Both the position numbers and the translations under genes were made by a program. A stretch of DNA of 64,000 bases from Schizochytrium sp. TIO01 (taxonomy: Eukaryota > Sar > Bigyra > Thraustochytrida > Thraustochytriidae), in assembly GCA_004764695.1 (NCBI GenBank), contig SMSO01000014.1:3237148-3301147 (forward strand). Reading direction: 5' to 3'. The notes under the pieces are model-generated. The model was given only the letters and a program-made list of their open reading frames with translations. It did no database searches and was not told the DNA's origin. Numbering within the stretch: the first letter of the stretch is position 1; each line of letters begins with the position of its first letter. Shown one piece after another: positions 29,724 to 38,987 of the stretch.

Positions 29724-31829
29724 TTAGTTTTTTACTCCTCTTACTTTGCCCAACGAATGTCGAAGTTCATTAATCTCTTGATCGGCAGCTCTTGCGAAGT
29801 ATTCATCACTCATTTCCATCTTGCGAACGGCTATGCCGAAGTCAACTATGACAGGCCTTTGAGTTTCCTTATTGTATAGGACATTGCGGGCATCCACATC
29901 ACCGTGCAATACACCTTGGGAATGAATTTCATCGAGAGCAATCACTGCCTTTTCCACAAAGTCATCAGTGATGTCTTCAGGTGTTAAAGGTTCGCCAGAA
30001 TATTTTGTCCCAAGACCGTACAGAACATCGCATTCAAAAAGGCCATAATCGATAAATTCAGGGATGTGTTCGCCTTGTAGCGATTTTAACTGTTTGTAAA
30101 TTTCAGCTTCATTTTCAAGCTCTGGTATCTGTTCTTCTTGCTTAAAGCAATCCAGTATCTTCAAAACGCTGTCGATCTTCTCACCTGTTGGTAGGGGGAT
30201 ACCAATCCGAAGTGTCCTACCCGTGCGACCGGGTGGGAGTTCAGTGTACCCATCAAGTTTTAATAAAGGTAAATGAATCGACGCCCCATCTTTGCGGAAA
30301 TGTTTAGGGTCCTCGGAATTTTGATTTTCGTGCTTCTCTATCTTCGCGTCATTACTGGCTTTACACACTGCAGGTAGAACGACGCGTTCTGGAGTCTGCC
30401 CCGGGCCGCCTAAACAGGGAACCAAGATGCTATTTTCAATTTCACTGAAGTTCATCTCGCTTGTATCCGCTGCGAGCAAGATAGCAAGTGCGATAAGTTG
30501 CATCGAACTGAGTTTGCCGCGAGCGATATCACCAACATCTTCAGCCCGAACAGACTTTGTGATCATTAGATTTCCTTCACAGTCCCTGATAAGAACACAA
30601 GTCACTTTGTAGTTCGAGTAGACGCCAACCAGTAGACCATTCAAAAACATGTAGTTGTATAGTTGACGAACAACTGAATGCTTTTTATGACGGTCTGAAT
30701 CACATCCAGGACAGTCATGATCACAATAAGTCTCACTGAGGTTGTCGTAGGAGTACTTCTCACCAGGACCTTTCAACTCACCTACGATCAACGGAATATG
30801 GGTACCATCTACTGTCTTAGCAGCAAAAGAAAAGTCTGCTTTACCCTCTATTCCTTTCGGGTCAGCCGTATAGATGGAGACCTCATAAGGGACTTTTTCG
30901 TTGGATTCTTCGGTCATGGCTTCTGTTACAAGAAACATAACCTGATCAAATGCTGTCGTGACAGTTGCTTCGTTTGAGAATGTTTTTTTATTACTCATCC
31001 TTTCAAAGACATCTTCGAAGTTGACGGTAGATTGCAGTTCATTCAGAATATCAATGTACCCTTTCTCGTTACTGTAGTGCACGAAAGACTCCACTAACAA
31101 AGGTCTGACCTTCGCAGGCGAAGCGGGGTAATTTTCGAGGTTCGAGATATCTGTCTTGCTTGTTCGTATTTTGGGTGAATCCTGAACATTTGGTAGACGA
31201 TGACTGGTGACCGACAGAAAATTTTGCGGTTCCGTACGAGAAATCAAATCACTTAACCTCCTCACTTCAGCTTGGTGATCATCGATTATGTCCTGCGTTT
31301 TTGCAAGGCGTTGTTCTTTGGCAAGAATTTGTTGCTCTTTCACTTCTAACGACTTTTCTTTTTCGATAATTTTTTTGGACAAATTCACGCAAAGGGCAAG
31401 AGTAGCGTCCTGTATATCATCGGGCGAGTACCCGTACCTCTCCTGGAACGATTTTGACTTGATCTCACCACGACAGAAAGCATCGAGAAAGTCGTAGTCG
31501 TCCTCATTTCCTAGCTTTTCTTTAATTTTCTTCTCGATTTGCTTGATTTCTTGCAAAAGTTCGTCTTTTTCAGCCTCGAGGTCCTCAATTTTTCGATCCA
31601 TACGCTTGTACTCCTCAGCCTTTTCTGCATGCAAAGTTCTAGCGTCGGCCAAGAGGGAAGCTAATTCCTGATTCAAGACTACGTGTTTCATAGGAGTGGG
31701 TCTGTCTGAATCGGTTGTGAACATCTGAATTGATGAGAGGCGGGGTTCTCGTCTTCTAGCGGCACTCCTTGTCTGGTTGGTGATCTTGGAGGCTGCATTT
31801 TTTAATCCCTTGATAGTAGCACCTATCAT
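29724..31829 (-). CDS. REase-kinase (Crinkler-like) protein, copy 2
   Basis: A 701-residue paralogue of the 17970-20117 protein with the same layout. Residues 1-200: basic N-terminus and coiled coil. Residues 240-475: predicted PD-(D/E)XK nuclease with D332 (G-K-A-D-F), E351/K353 (G-E-L-K-G-P-G), a Cys/His cluster (C369, C373, C376, H381, H384) and the R-Q-L-Y-N-Y-M helix. Residues 525-680: kinase with G-R-T-G loop, K557, HGD loop (H642, D644, N649) and DFG (D663). All expected catalytic residues are present. Coiled-coil and kinase segments are nearly the same as in copy 1, while the nuclease domain and the linker before the kinase have diverged strongly. The gene sits 82 bases past the 1528-residue gene, in convergent orientation. 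Both copies keep intact frames, which argues that they are or recently were functional. Confidence 0.8.
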   Translation of the reverse strand: MIGATIKGLKNAASKITNQTRSAARRREPRLSSIQMFTTDSDRPTPMKHVVLNQELASLLADARTLHAEKAEEYKRMDRKIEDLEAEKDELLQEIKQIEKKIKEKLGNEDDYDFLDAFCRGEIKSKSFQERYGYSPDDIQDATLALCVNLSKKIIEKEKSLEVKEQQILAKEQRLAKTQDIIDDHQAEVRRLSDLISRTEPQNFLSVTSHRLPNVQDSPKIRTSKTDISNLENYPASPAKVRPLLVESFVHYSNEKGYIDILNELQSTVNFEDVFERMSNKKTFSNEATVTTAFDQVMFLVTEAMTEESNEKVPYEVSIYTADPKGIEGKADFSFAAKTVDGTHIPLIVGELKGPGEKYSYDNLSETYCDHDCPGCDSDRHKKHSVVRQLYNYMFLNGLLVGVYSNYKVTCVLIRDCEGNLMITKSVRAEDVGDIARGKLSSMQLIALAILLAADTSEMNFSEIENSILVPCLGGPGQTPERVVLPAVCKASNDAKIEKHENQNSEDPKHFRKDGASIHLPLLKLDGYTELPPGRTGRTLRIGIPLPTGEKIDSVLKILDCFKQEEQIPELENEAEIYKQLKSLQGEHIPEFIDYGLFECDVLYGLGTKYSGEPLTPEDITDDFVEKAVIALDEIHSQGVLHGDVDARNVLYNKETQRPVIVDFGIAVRKMEMSDEYFARAADQEINELRHSLGKVRGVKN

Positions 31830-31865
31830 GGTGTTCGAACGATTTTTGAGGTGTTCGAACGATTG
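31830..31865 (-). promoter_or_regulatory. twin GTTCGAAC dyad motif upstream of REase-kinase copy 2
   Basis: Same two GTTCGAAC palindromes with the same spacing as upstream of copy 1, directly before the ATG. Identity of the element in both copies supports a regulatory role, though the duplication may simply be recent. Confidence 0.5.
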
Positions 31866-32700
31866 GGTTTTGCTGCTCTTGAGAACTAGGTTTGGATGCT
31901 TCCTCTATTGTTTATACTTGATTTACTAATGAATGGTACTAGTAGATATTCTTACTTATTTATTTGTTTCTTACACACCCTCAAATCAAACCCATGTCTT
32001 CTTCTAATGACTCATACACTGCACGAGGGATAAACTATAAAACAAGCTCTGAATATCATTACGATCTATATAGGTGCAATAGTATGCTAAGTATTCTTTA
32101 AAAAAAAATTACTACTCAAGAATAAAATGTAGTTATCTTTCATAGTGCTAGTATTTTGCGAAACCCATAATCCGCGAATTAAAGTCTGCTTTGTTGCATA
32201 ACTTTGATGCCGTGGCTGGTGGCGTGGCCGTGGCGTCTACGAATCTATTTCTCTCCTCGCACGCGCCGTATGCCGTGTGTGCGCACGCACACGCGCTCAT
32301 TCCACCCATCTCTCCCTCCACGCAAGTCAAACGTTGTGATGAATCGATGCAAGTGGGTAAGATCGATACCCTCGCTCGCCAAGGCCAAGGACAACTTTCC
32401 ATGCATCGTTTGATTGCGTAAGTCGAAGGTTGTGCTGGCTCGTGCCGGTAGGTAGGAGAAGAGAAGATCGGTCCTCTCAGTAGACCTTGATCAAGCGATT
32501 TGTGCAGGCAGTGCTAGGCAGGAGAGGACAATTGAAGATCGGTCGTTTGATTGAGCAGTGTTGTGTAAAAGAACGATTTTCGCCAGTGGTAGAGGTTTGA
32601 CTACTCATCTTTTGATCACCTAAGTTGAGAGTAGTTGTGCAGTTATAGAAAGATGGATACCCTCGCTCACCAAGGACAACCTTTGATCAATCGTTTGTTT
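31866..32700. repeat. 5' flank of REase-kinase copy 2, duplicate of 20154-21060
   Basis: Closely matches the flank of copy 1 in the same orientation, with small insertions near 31977-32010 and 32100-32150 and deletions in the unit array (32321-32650). Homology fades about 15 bases before the exonuclease stop. No protein gene is supportable in it. Confidence 0.85.
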
Positions 32701-32716
32701 TATTTCAAAAGCTGTA

Positions 32717-33676
32717 CTATTCAGAGTTTATATTCATGAGTCCTCTACCAAACGCACACTGATTCGGTGCTTCTTTTTGAAGCTTATATCTATACTTTAC
32801 ATAATAATCAATGTCATTCCAACACTCAGGCTCCACTGTGCTCATAAGTAGGTACTCTTGAATGTCAGAAGCCCAGGGCGGGATGTCCAAAACATGTGAG
32901 ACAATAAAGGCTCTCTGTGTGATATCTTTCATTTTAATTTTATCCCTTAGCCATCTGTCAAATCCGTGCTTGTCACCAGTCTTTAGTATGCCATATGCAA
33001 AATTTCTCAGACCTGATACGGAATCAAAATGCCCCTTTTCACACATTAAATTAGCTCTCCAAGGTCCAACATATCTGATACAAGTGAGACACTCATCTAC
33101 AATCGTTTCTTCGTTCTCAAGATCATCAAGTTCCTTAAGCAGATCGCGCTTCGGTGCAATCCATTCTTTATAGATGTTTTCCAAAGCGAGAACGTCTGCA
33201 TCAGCTCGGTGCGCATTCTCAATAGGTTTGCCAAACATGACCTCATGAACATCCCCCAATCTAAATGATTTCATATTGGGGTAATTTTTCCTTAACCAAG
33301 GTAAAGAGTCCCAAAATTTAATTTGTTGAGGAACAACACCATTCAACTCTTTGAGGAGAATTAATTGATCAAAATATGTGTTATTGTGAGCAATCATTTC
33401 CACATAATCGAAATCCTCGACGTGGAACTCTTTAAACATTTTAGCAACAACCTGTTCGATGGTGGGTGCATCTTTGATGTCTTGGTCATGAATGTTGTGA
33501 ATCAATGAAGAATTAGGAGGAATTCCTCCCTTAAAACCGGGATTGACGAATGATATAAAAATGGGTCCATCTACAATTTTTGCGCATATTTGTAGAATTT
33601 TATGATTTTTACTAAACATTGGCATGTTCCGAAAACCGGTCGTTTCCAAATCGTATATAATATGAAGAACTTTCAT
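32717..33676 (-). CDS. DEDDh 3'-5' exonuclease (DnaQ-like)
   Basis: From the ATG at 33676 this gives 319 residues beginning just before the exonuclease domain. Motif I is Y-D-L-E-T-T-G (D9, E11), motif II H-N-N-T-Y-F-D (D103), and motif III H-R-A-D-A-D-V (H156, D161), a complete DEDDh set, so catalysis should be intact. The domain spans about residues 3-172. The C-terminal ~145 residues hold two Cys pairs at most and are not recognised. The frame stays open upstream to about 33960 with a Pro/Ser- then Lys/Arg-rich, protein-like sequence but no ATG (only GTG at 33937), so the original N-terminus may be longer and broken or spliced. Such exonucleases serve proofreading or end-processing; viral DEDDh exonucleases are common. 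It is the last recognisable gene of the virus-like block. Confidence 0.8.
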   Translation of the reverse strand: MKVLHIIYDLETTGFRNMPMFSKNHKILQICAKIVDGPIFISFVNPGFKGGIPPNSSLIHNIHDQDIKDAPTIEQVVAKMFKEFHVEDFDYVEMIAHNNTYFDQLILLKELNGVVPQQIKFWDSLPWLRKNYPNMKSFRLGDVHEVMFGKPIENAHRADADVLALENIYKEWIAPKRDLLKELDDLENEETIVDECLTCIRYVGPWRANLMCEKGHFDSVSGLRNFAYGILKTGDKHGFDRWLRDKIKMKDITQRAFIVSHVLDIPPWASDIQEYLLMSTVEPECWNDIDYYVKYRYKLQKEAPNQCAFGRGLMNINSE

Positions 33677-33937
33677 GTTTTTAATAGCGGCCGCTTGTCG
33701 TCTCGAGTTTGCATTAGATTTTTTTTTTTGTTCTGTTGAGCGGGGGAGGGTTCTTGGATTAAGCTCTCCAAATGTATGTTTCAACCGCTTATTGTCTCGT
33801 TTCACAGCACTAATCTGTATCCTTGGACCTGCTTTAGGATCAGATGTCTCTGTGACGACATCCGATGGGACAACTGAAGAATCAGGTGTAGAGGTGGTCG
33901 GCAATGAAATAGTTTCATGCAATCTAAACACTGACAC

Positions 33938-34274
33938 TGGTAATATGCTGTGTGCGAATAGAGGTTATGATACTATCACCCAATATCACAACGTTAGGCA
34001 GTTAATGATGTGTGAGTATCACTACTGTGTAACCTTCACAGACGATGAAGATGTGTTGACTTGCTCCGGCTATGTGTATAAATCTAACGCTGTAGGCAGC
34101 TCCAAACTTTATAACCCATTGACTCCATGGGTTTCTGATTCCGATTCTAGCACTCGATCCGATGGTACTGTTGTTGAATTAGGTACTCCATTGAATGGTT
34201 ATAACATACTAGTCGATCTTTTTGAAAATGCAGTGCATAGTGACTTTTCTACAGAAGTGAGCGCTGAAAGGTGA
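33938..34274 (+). pseudogene. possible gene fragment, Cys-containing, antisense to the exonuclease 5' side
   Basis: The plus-strand frame 33675-34274 is open; its part beyond 33937, free of overlap with the exonuclease frame, has well-balanced composition with Cys, Tyr, Thr and Asp. A segment around 33990-34110 faintly recalls RCC1-type repeats (C-x-x-Y-H-x-C-V-T-F then C-x-G-Y). It ends at 34274, where the dispersed 0.4 kb repeat begins, so it may be a gene end truncated by that element. No reliable start. Confidence 0.3.
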
Positions 34275-34682
34275 TACTGATTCGCGTGAGGTTGACTGTA
34301 AAGATGAAGGCAAGAAGCTTGATGAAGGTTATAAGAAGGTTGATTTTAAGTGTTAGCGAACTACTGTCCTGGGGAATGAATTCCAGGACAGATGGATTCA
34401 TGTAGTAATTAGGGAGATTAAGACATTCTTGAATGTGGTTAGAGATAATCAATGGGGTCAGGTTATCCAACCTTCTCCAACCATCGATTCAAGCTAAACC
34501 AAGCTTGGGTGTCGGTAATGTGTATTCACACTTCTAGTTCTTGGCTTCAGCAGCCACATGAGTCTGGCTGCCTATTCTTGTTCTAATGTAAACCTTATTA
34601 CTATTGGGTTTTACAAAGGGACACCAAGAACTCTAGCAATGTCTTGTCCACTAGTTCCTTCGATTGGAGATCTCAGCATTAG
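34262..34682 (+). repeat. dispersed ~420 bp repeat, copy A (plus orientation), with hairpin
   Basis: This segment is found again, inverted, at 41085-41500, with extensive identity over its whole length. It contains the inverted repeat CTGTCCTGG...CCAGGACAG (34367-34394), conserved in copy B. It has no intact coding frame shared by all copies. It could be a non-autonomous transposon or LTR-like remnant; terminal repeats and target duplications were not found by eye. Confidence 0.75.
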
Positions 34683-36266
34683 GATTTTACTTTTAGTTAG
34701 CATTCTGCTAGCCACAAAGACATAGAGGAGCAGCTTTATAATCAGAAGGCGAAAACTGCCATAATCTGCTTTGTTCATGATTAGAGAGGTCAAACTCCTT
34801 TATTTGTTCAACTAGTATTTCATCCTTTGGTTATCAGCGCCATAATGAGGATACACCAGCCCTACTGTTAACCTCAGAATCCTAATTGCCTCGGTAACTT
34901 GTAAGCATATCCTACTTTATATGAGTTCCTCTATTTCGCTAGCGATTTTGACACGATATTATACCCATAAACTTCTGACTGGTGGCTTTCGTCATATCAA
35001 AGGATGATATTTGATTTAAAGAGAATCTAATCATGTTTCGCAAAAGGGGAATGTTTCATACTACTCAGTATCTAATATTGTAAGCTGCTGAACTCGTGAT
35101 TGTCTACTAAAAGAATCAATAGTACATTGTAAGCTGCAAAGTGACGGAGTCGAAAAACAAGAGTAGGAATTTGAAGGCAGGGTGGTAACACTTTCGATCT
35201 GTATGGGTTACAATTTTTATCAATATGTCTAACTGAATTGTGGCCTGAGGCTCATTAAATTGTAGACCCGACTGAAGACTTATATTTATCGTCCGCTTGC
35301 TACGGCCGGAACTTGATTCGAGAGTGGTTGCTCCTCAAACTGCGTGAAACTAATTTGATGTTGTTTTCTGCAGACATAAATTTGTTTTTTCCACCCTGAG
35401 AAGAGTTGGTTGTCTGCTATAATTCCGAACTCTACTCAAATACTGTTGAAAAGAAGTTATTTAATTTTGATAATTGAAGATCCTTAAAGTCAGGACAGTG
35501 TGCTAGACATAGGAACACTTTGCTTCTTTACATGTTCTCATATCTGAGCAATATAGCTTTGTTTTTCCGGGCACCATGCGTTGCCAAAGTGAAAATAGTC
35601 TGCGTATGATGATTCTTCCAAGGTTTATTTGACTTTCTAATCAACATCAAATAAGTATGTTATGAGCTCAAAACAAACAGTTTTCTTACTATTACGCAAT
35701 GGAAGCTTGCTCACATCCTTTTTTAAAGATTTGAAGATATAAATGTTTTCTTGTTTCTTCTGGCATGACAAGCAGAGGAGCTTTGATTAGATAAATACTG
35801 TAAATACCAGATGTTGCTTAATGCATGAATCATTGACACGTCGCATTATCAAGCTGAAAGACCTTTCCACTCCTTTTAGGTAAGCCTTAGGCACATCAAT
35901 AACACATCTTGACTTTCGCAAACTTCAAAATAAAAAGTACTTCAATATACTTCTTTGCAATCGGTGCATATAATGCAACTTTGATGTGCAAGTGTACTCT
36001 TGAGAACGATGTTTCTGCGCTCAACACTTGCCTGAGTTCACTTGTACTAAAATGCTAAAATAGCTCGCTGGGATCGGGAATCAATAGCGAAAACAAGCTG
36101 GTTTATAAGTAGGACAGGGAGTGATAGCTGACCTGGACTTCTTACTCATTGAACAGGGGCAATTGTGAGGACTTTTTGGGAACGAGGCATTGAAGATAGT
36201 GAGAAAGAGAAACAGATTTACACATGATAAGCTTAATGGGCGACGGTTGCTATTTTGTCAACGAAT
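34683..36266. other. gene-free AT-rich DNA
   Basis: About 1.6 kb without a supportable gene, up to the MED31 stop. No simple repeats. The sequence texture resembles 39.5-43.1 kb on the other side of the host genes. Confidence 0.6.
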
Positions 36267-36764
36267 CTATGAAGTTGTGTCCATAAACTCCTCGCCGTTA
36301 GTTAATGCCGTCTGTTCTGCCTCTGATTCTGCGAGTGGTGCACGGACATCAACCTGATCATGTGTTGCAGTGGCATGGTTAAATTGCCAGTGAAAGAACT
36401 GCTGGGAATGGATGATTTCTGTAACTTGCGGCTCTTTCAGCTTAGTACGGAATCCCTTATCCTGCAAAAGGTCTAAGAAGTAAAGGCAGTGTGGATACAC
36501 GATAAACTTGGCATACTCCGGCTCCTTCCAATACCTCAAGTAGGAGAGATACGCTAGAAAATTTTCATCCTCAAGTACGAGCGTTTGGGCTAAATAGTTA
36601 AGGTATGTTGGATTTGCAAGACACTGTACAAACTCAAGTTCAACCTCAAACCTCAAACGTTCCTTTTCTTTAATTTCAACAGATTCCTCTTCCTCCATTT
36701 TGGCGTCTGCAGCAACTGCACCGGTCGCTATCACCGCTAGCCTGTGCAATATTTCCGCTAGCAT
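36267..36764 (-). CDS. MED31: Mediator complex subunit 31 (Soh1)
   Basis: The conserved MED31 domain fills about residues 33-130: R-F-E-V-E-L-E-F-V-Q-C-L-A-N-P-x-Y-L, then Y-L-x-Y-L-x-Y-W-K-E-P-E-Y-A-K-F-I-x-Y-P, and Q-Q-F-F-H-W-Q-F near the end. MED31 sits in the middle module of Mediator and links transcription factors to RNA polymerase II, in the nucleus. The domain is short and highly conserved, so this assignment is firm. The C-terminal tail (about 135-165) is acidic and variable. The ATG at 36764 gives an odd Leu/Ala-rich leader; M23 (about 36698) is another start. An acidic frame beginning with ATG at 36900 overlaps in the -1 coordinate phase and may be the true N-terminus. This single-copy eukaryotic gene shows the right part of the window is nuclear host DNA. 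Confidence 0.93.
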   Translation of the reverse strand: MLAEILHRLAVIATGAVAADAKMEEEESVEIKEKERLRFEVELEFVQCLANPTYLNYLAQTLVLEDENFLAYLSYLRYWKEPEYAKFIVYPHCLYFLDLLQDKGFRTKLKEPQVTEIIHSQQFFHWQFNHATATHDQVDVRAPLAESEAEQTALTNGEEFMDTTS

Positions 36765-36900
36765 TTGCTATATCGGAGCCTTCAGCTGTATCCATGACAA
36801 CATCTTCTGATGCATTCGCAGAGGCGTCACCAGGACCATCTTGATCGTGACTGTGCTGCGCAGAAGCCCCTTGGTTCGTCGAATCTAACTCGTCCGCCAT
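36676..36900 (-). other. acidic frame upstream of MED31, probable N-terminal extension
   Basis: An ATG-initiated 74-residue frame rich in Asp, Ser, Ala and Asn, typical of a disordered N-terminal extension. Its last third overlaps the MED31 frame, offset by one base, and turns Cys/Arg-rich after about 36725, as expected past a frame break. A one-base skip between 36720 and 36745 would join it to MED31. No plausible intron of normal size fits. The cause may be an assembly indel, a real lesion bypassed by the internal start, or frameshifting. Confidence 0.45.
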
Positions 36901-37556
36901 GACGAAAAGTCGTTCGTTGGCAATCTATTTAATCTGCAGCTACAAATCTAAGAGCAGCCAGGCAAGCACGTGCTTGCCAAAATCAAATAAGTTTAGCTCT
37001 TCGATTGCGCCTATACAGTCAAGGCAACGACCTAGCCTCCCTTTTGCACGAACCTATTTGCAAAGAGCCAAAGTCCACGCCAATAATGTGTAGCGTGTTT
37101 GCCAATTGAACAAGCTTTGGCTTGCTTGCTTTGCACGCAATACTATATAGTTAGAATACTAGAAGTGCCAATAAGAGTTAGATTGCTCTCCGTCTCGTTA
37201 GTGTTATAGACTTAGTATTCTAGCTATAAGGCTAGAACTAGGGTGAGGAGCGCATGTGGCTCGAATAATACAAGTTTGGAATCCCGTTTATTTGTGCTAA
37301 GGTAAACCTGTTCAATAAATTTAAGAATGAGGGCCATTCATGTAAGGGCTAGGAGTATCGGACTGTAAAAGTTGAATTAGAAAAAGAATGACAAGCGTTA
37401 GTGCATTGGGGTTGCGGAACAAGTTCCTCAAGGTCCATAGAATGAAATTTTAACGAGAAAGAAAGTTTGTCTATTATCTTGAATAAATTAGTGATCTCGT
37501 ACTGAGAACAAATCAAGCTATCGTAGAAAGCTCAAAATAGGGGCACATCTGTGATT
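36901..37556. other. intergenic region between MED31 and the 476-aa gene
   Basis: About 650 bases, upstream of MED31 and downstream of the next minus-strand gene. It must hold the MED31 promoter. Short plus-strand frames are not convincing. No repeats seen. Confidence 0.5.
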
Positions 37557-38987
37557 TTATGATGGTGATGAAGAGCCCAATATCTTAACCAGAATGTCAT
37601 CTTTATTTTCTTGAGCTTCATCTGTTGTCTGGGTTTGACTTGCGATCCTGAGCTGGCGAGCTTTTGCACGAGACGCCCTAGACTGGTCTTTGCTTGAGAG
37701 ATCATTGCATTCTTCAGACTTTGGGGGAGTAAGGCTGATAATCGCACGATCGAGTCCCCGCGCAAAATTGAGCACCTCCGCATGTTCGGGAGCTTGCTCT
37801 TGAAGCATGTCTTGGTATTTTTCGAGAGGCAAAGGCCATTGAATGGTTTTGTTTGTTTTTAATTCACACTGGCGGCGTATCCCCTTTTGGTGTTGATGGA
37901 CTTTATCAAGCCAAGCTTGGTTGAGGATTGGCAAAGAAAGATCTCTAACGTCAGGTGTCACCATAATTTTGCGACGTTTTATATTTTTGTTTAAGACAAC
38001 CAAGTCAGTTTGCCAGCAGGAGGTGTGCGCAGCGATGAGAGTTTCAAGTTGGTCCGAAGGCCTGAGAAGAACTACATTCAGGAAATCCTGTTGCGTAGAA
38101 TTCAATTTGAGAAGAAGGTAACGGTCAGAGTCTTTAATCATACAAAGAATCGCCGGGTTTGAGGCACTCTTATTTGAAGTAAGCATATCTTTCCACTCTT
38201 GGATTATGCGCATGGTGCTTGCAGTCGCAAACATAGGATCTGCCGTTAAGTACAGGGGTCCATGCGAGCTTACAAGATATGATCGTTCTGCCAATAGTTT
38301 GCTGATGTCAACCAAACCTTGCGGAACAAGGCATAATCCTTCTTTGCTGAGGCACAACACATCAGCCGGTCCAGAAGCACGAATCTGGGCCCCAGGTAAG
38401 CCAGTGCATCCTATAGTGGCGTCTGCACTTGCAGTCTTGGGGTCCGAGTCTGGCGGCTGAATTAATCCTCTCCAAGCAGCGCCTTCTGGCTCTGCTATAT
38501 TGATCACAATAATTTGCTGTCTATATTTTCTTGACAACAGGTCAATGGCCTCACGAATAGGGTTATTATTTTCAAAATCATGAGTTGTCAGTTCAAGCTC
38601 ATCAACAGCAATATAGAGTGTAAGATTTCTAGCCAGGGACTTCACATTTGATGGCTGCTTTTCAGCAGCTTCGATCACAGCACCAACGCAAGCGCTTACC
38701 CAGGGTGAAAGTGAAGTCACATGAATTATAACACACTTGGGGTCATCAATACCTAAAACAAGAAATCGGTAAAGGTCCCTGACTGCTTGGCGGCCAGCTT
38801 TCCAAGCCTGAGCATCTGAGAGGCGATTAGGACTGCAGCTGGTCCAAGGTTGAATCCGGTGAGCAATACGTTGGCGGCCAAGATCGCAAGAAGCATCTTT
38901 ACTCTTCTCAGTGACCGCCAAAATATCTGCAGCATAGTTGTCTTCGCATCTCGCTACGTTTGTGAGGAAGGACGCATATTTTGGCAT
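37557..38987 (-). CDS. hypothetical protein, 476 aa
   Basis: An uninterrupted ATG-initiated frame with normal composition. Residues about 80-170 show alternating hydrophobic strands and helices (V-I-I-H-V-T-S then L-T-L-Y-I-A-V then I-I-V-I-N-I-A), suggesting an alpha/beta Rossmann- or vWA-like fold. Residues about 240-360 contain more strands, and the last ~80 residues are polar and basic, likely disordered. No catalytic motif, signal peptide or membrane segment is visible, and I do not recognise the family. Codon use resembles MED31 rather than the virus-like genes, and it lies on the same strand as MED31, so I read it as a host gene, probably of a nuclear or cytosolic protein. Confidence 0.7.
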   Translation of the reverse strand: MPKYASFLTNVARCEDNYAADILAVTEKSKDASCDLGRQRIAHRIQPWTSCSPNRLSDAQAWKAGRQAVRDLYRFLVLGIDDPKCVIIHVTSLSPWVSACVGAVIEAAEKQPSNVKSLARNLTLYIAVDELELTTHDFENNNPIREAIDLLSRKYRQQIIVINIAEPEGAAWRGLIQPPDSDPKTASADATIGCTGLPGAQIRASGPADVLCLSKEGLCLVPQGLVDISKLLAERSYLVSSHGPLYLTADPMFATASTMRIIQEWKDMLTSNKSASNPAILCMIKDSDRYLLLKLNSTQQDFLNVVLLRPSDQLETLIAAHTSCWQTDLVVLNKNIKRRKIMVTPDVRDLSLPILNQAWLDKVHQHQKGIRRQCELKTNKTIQWPLPLEKYQDMLQEQAPEHAEVLNFARGLDRAIISLTPPKSEECNDLSSKDQSRASRAKARQLRIASQTQTTDEAQENKDDILVKILGSSSPS

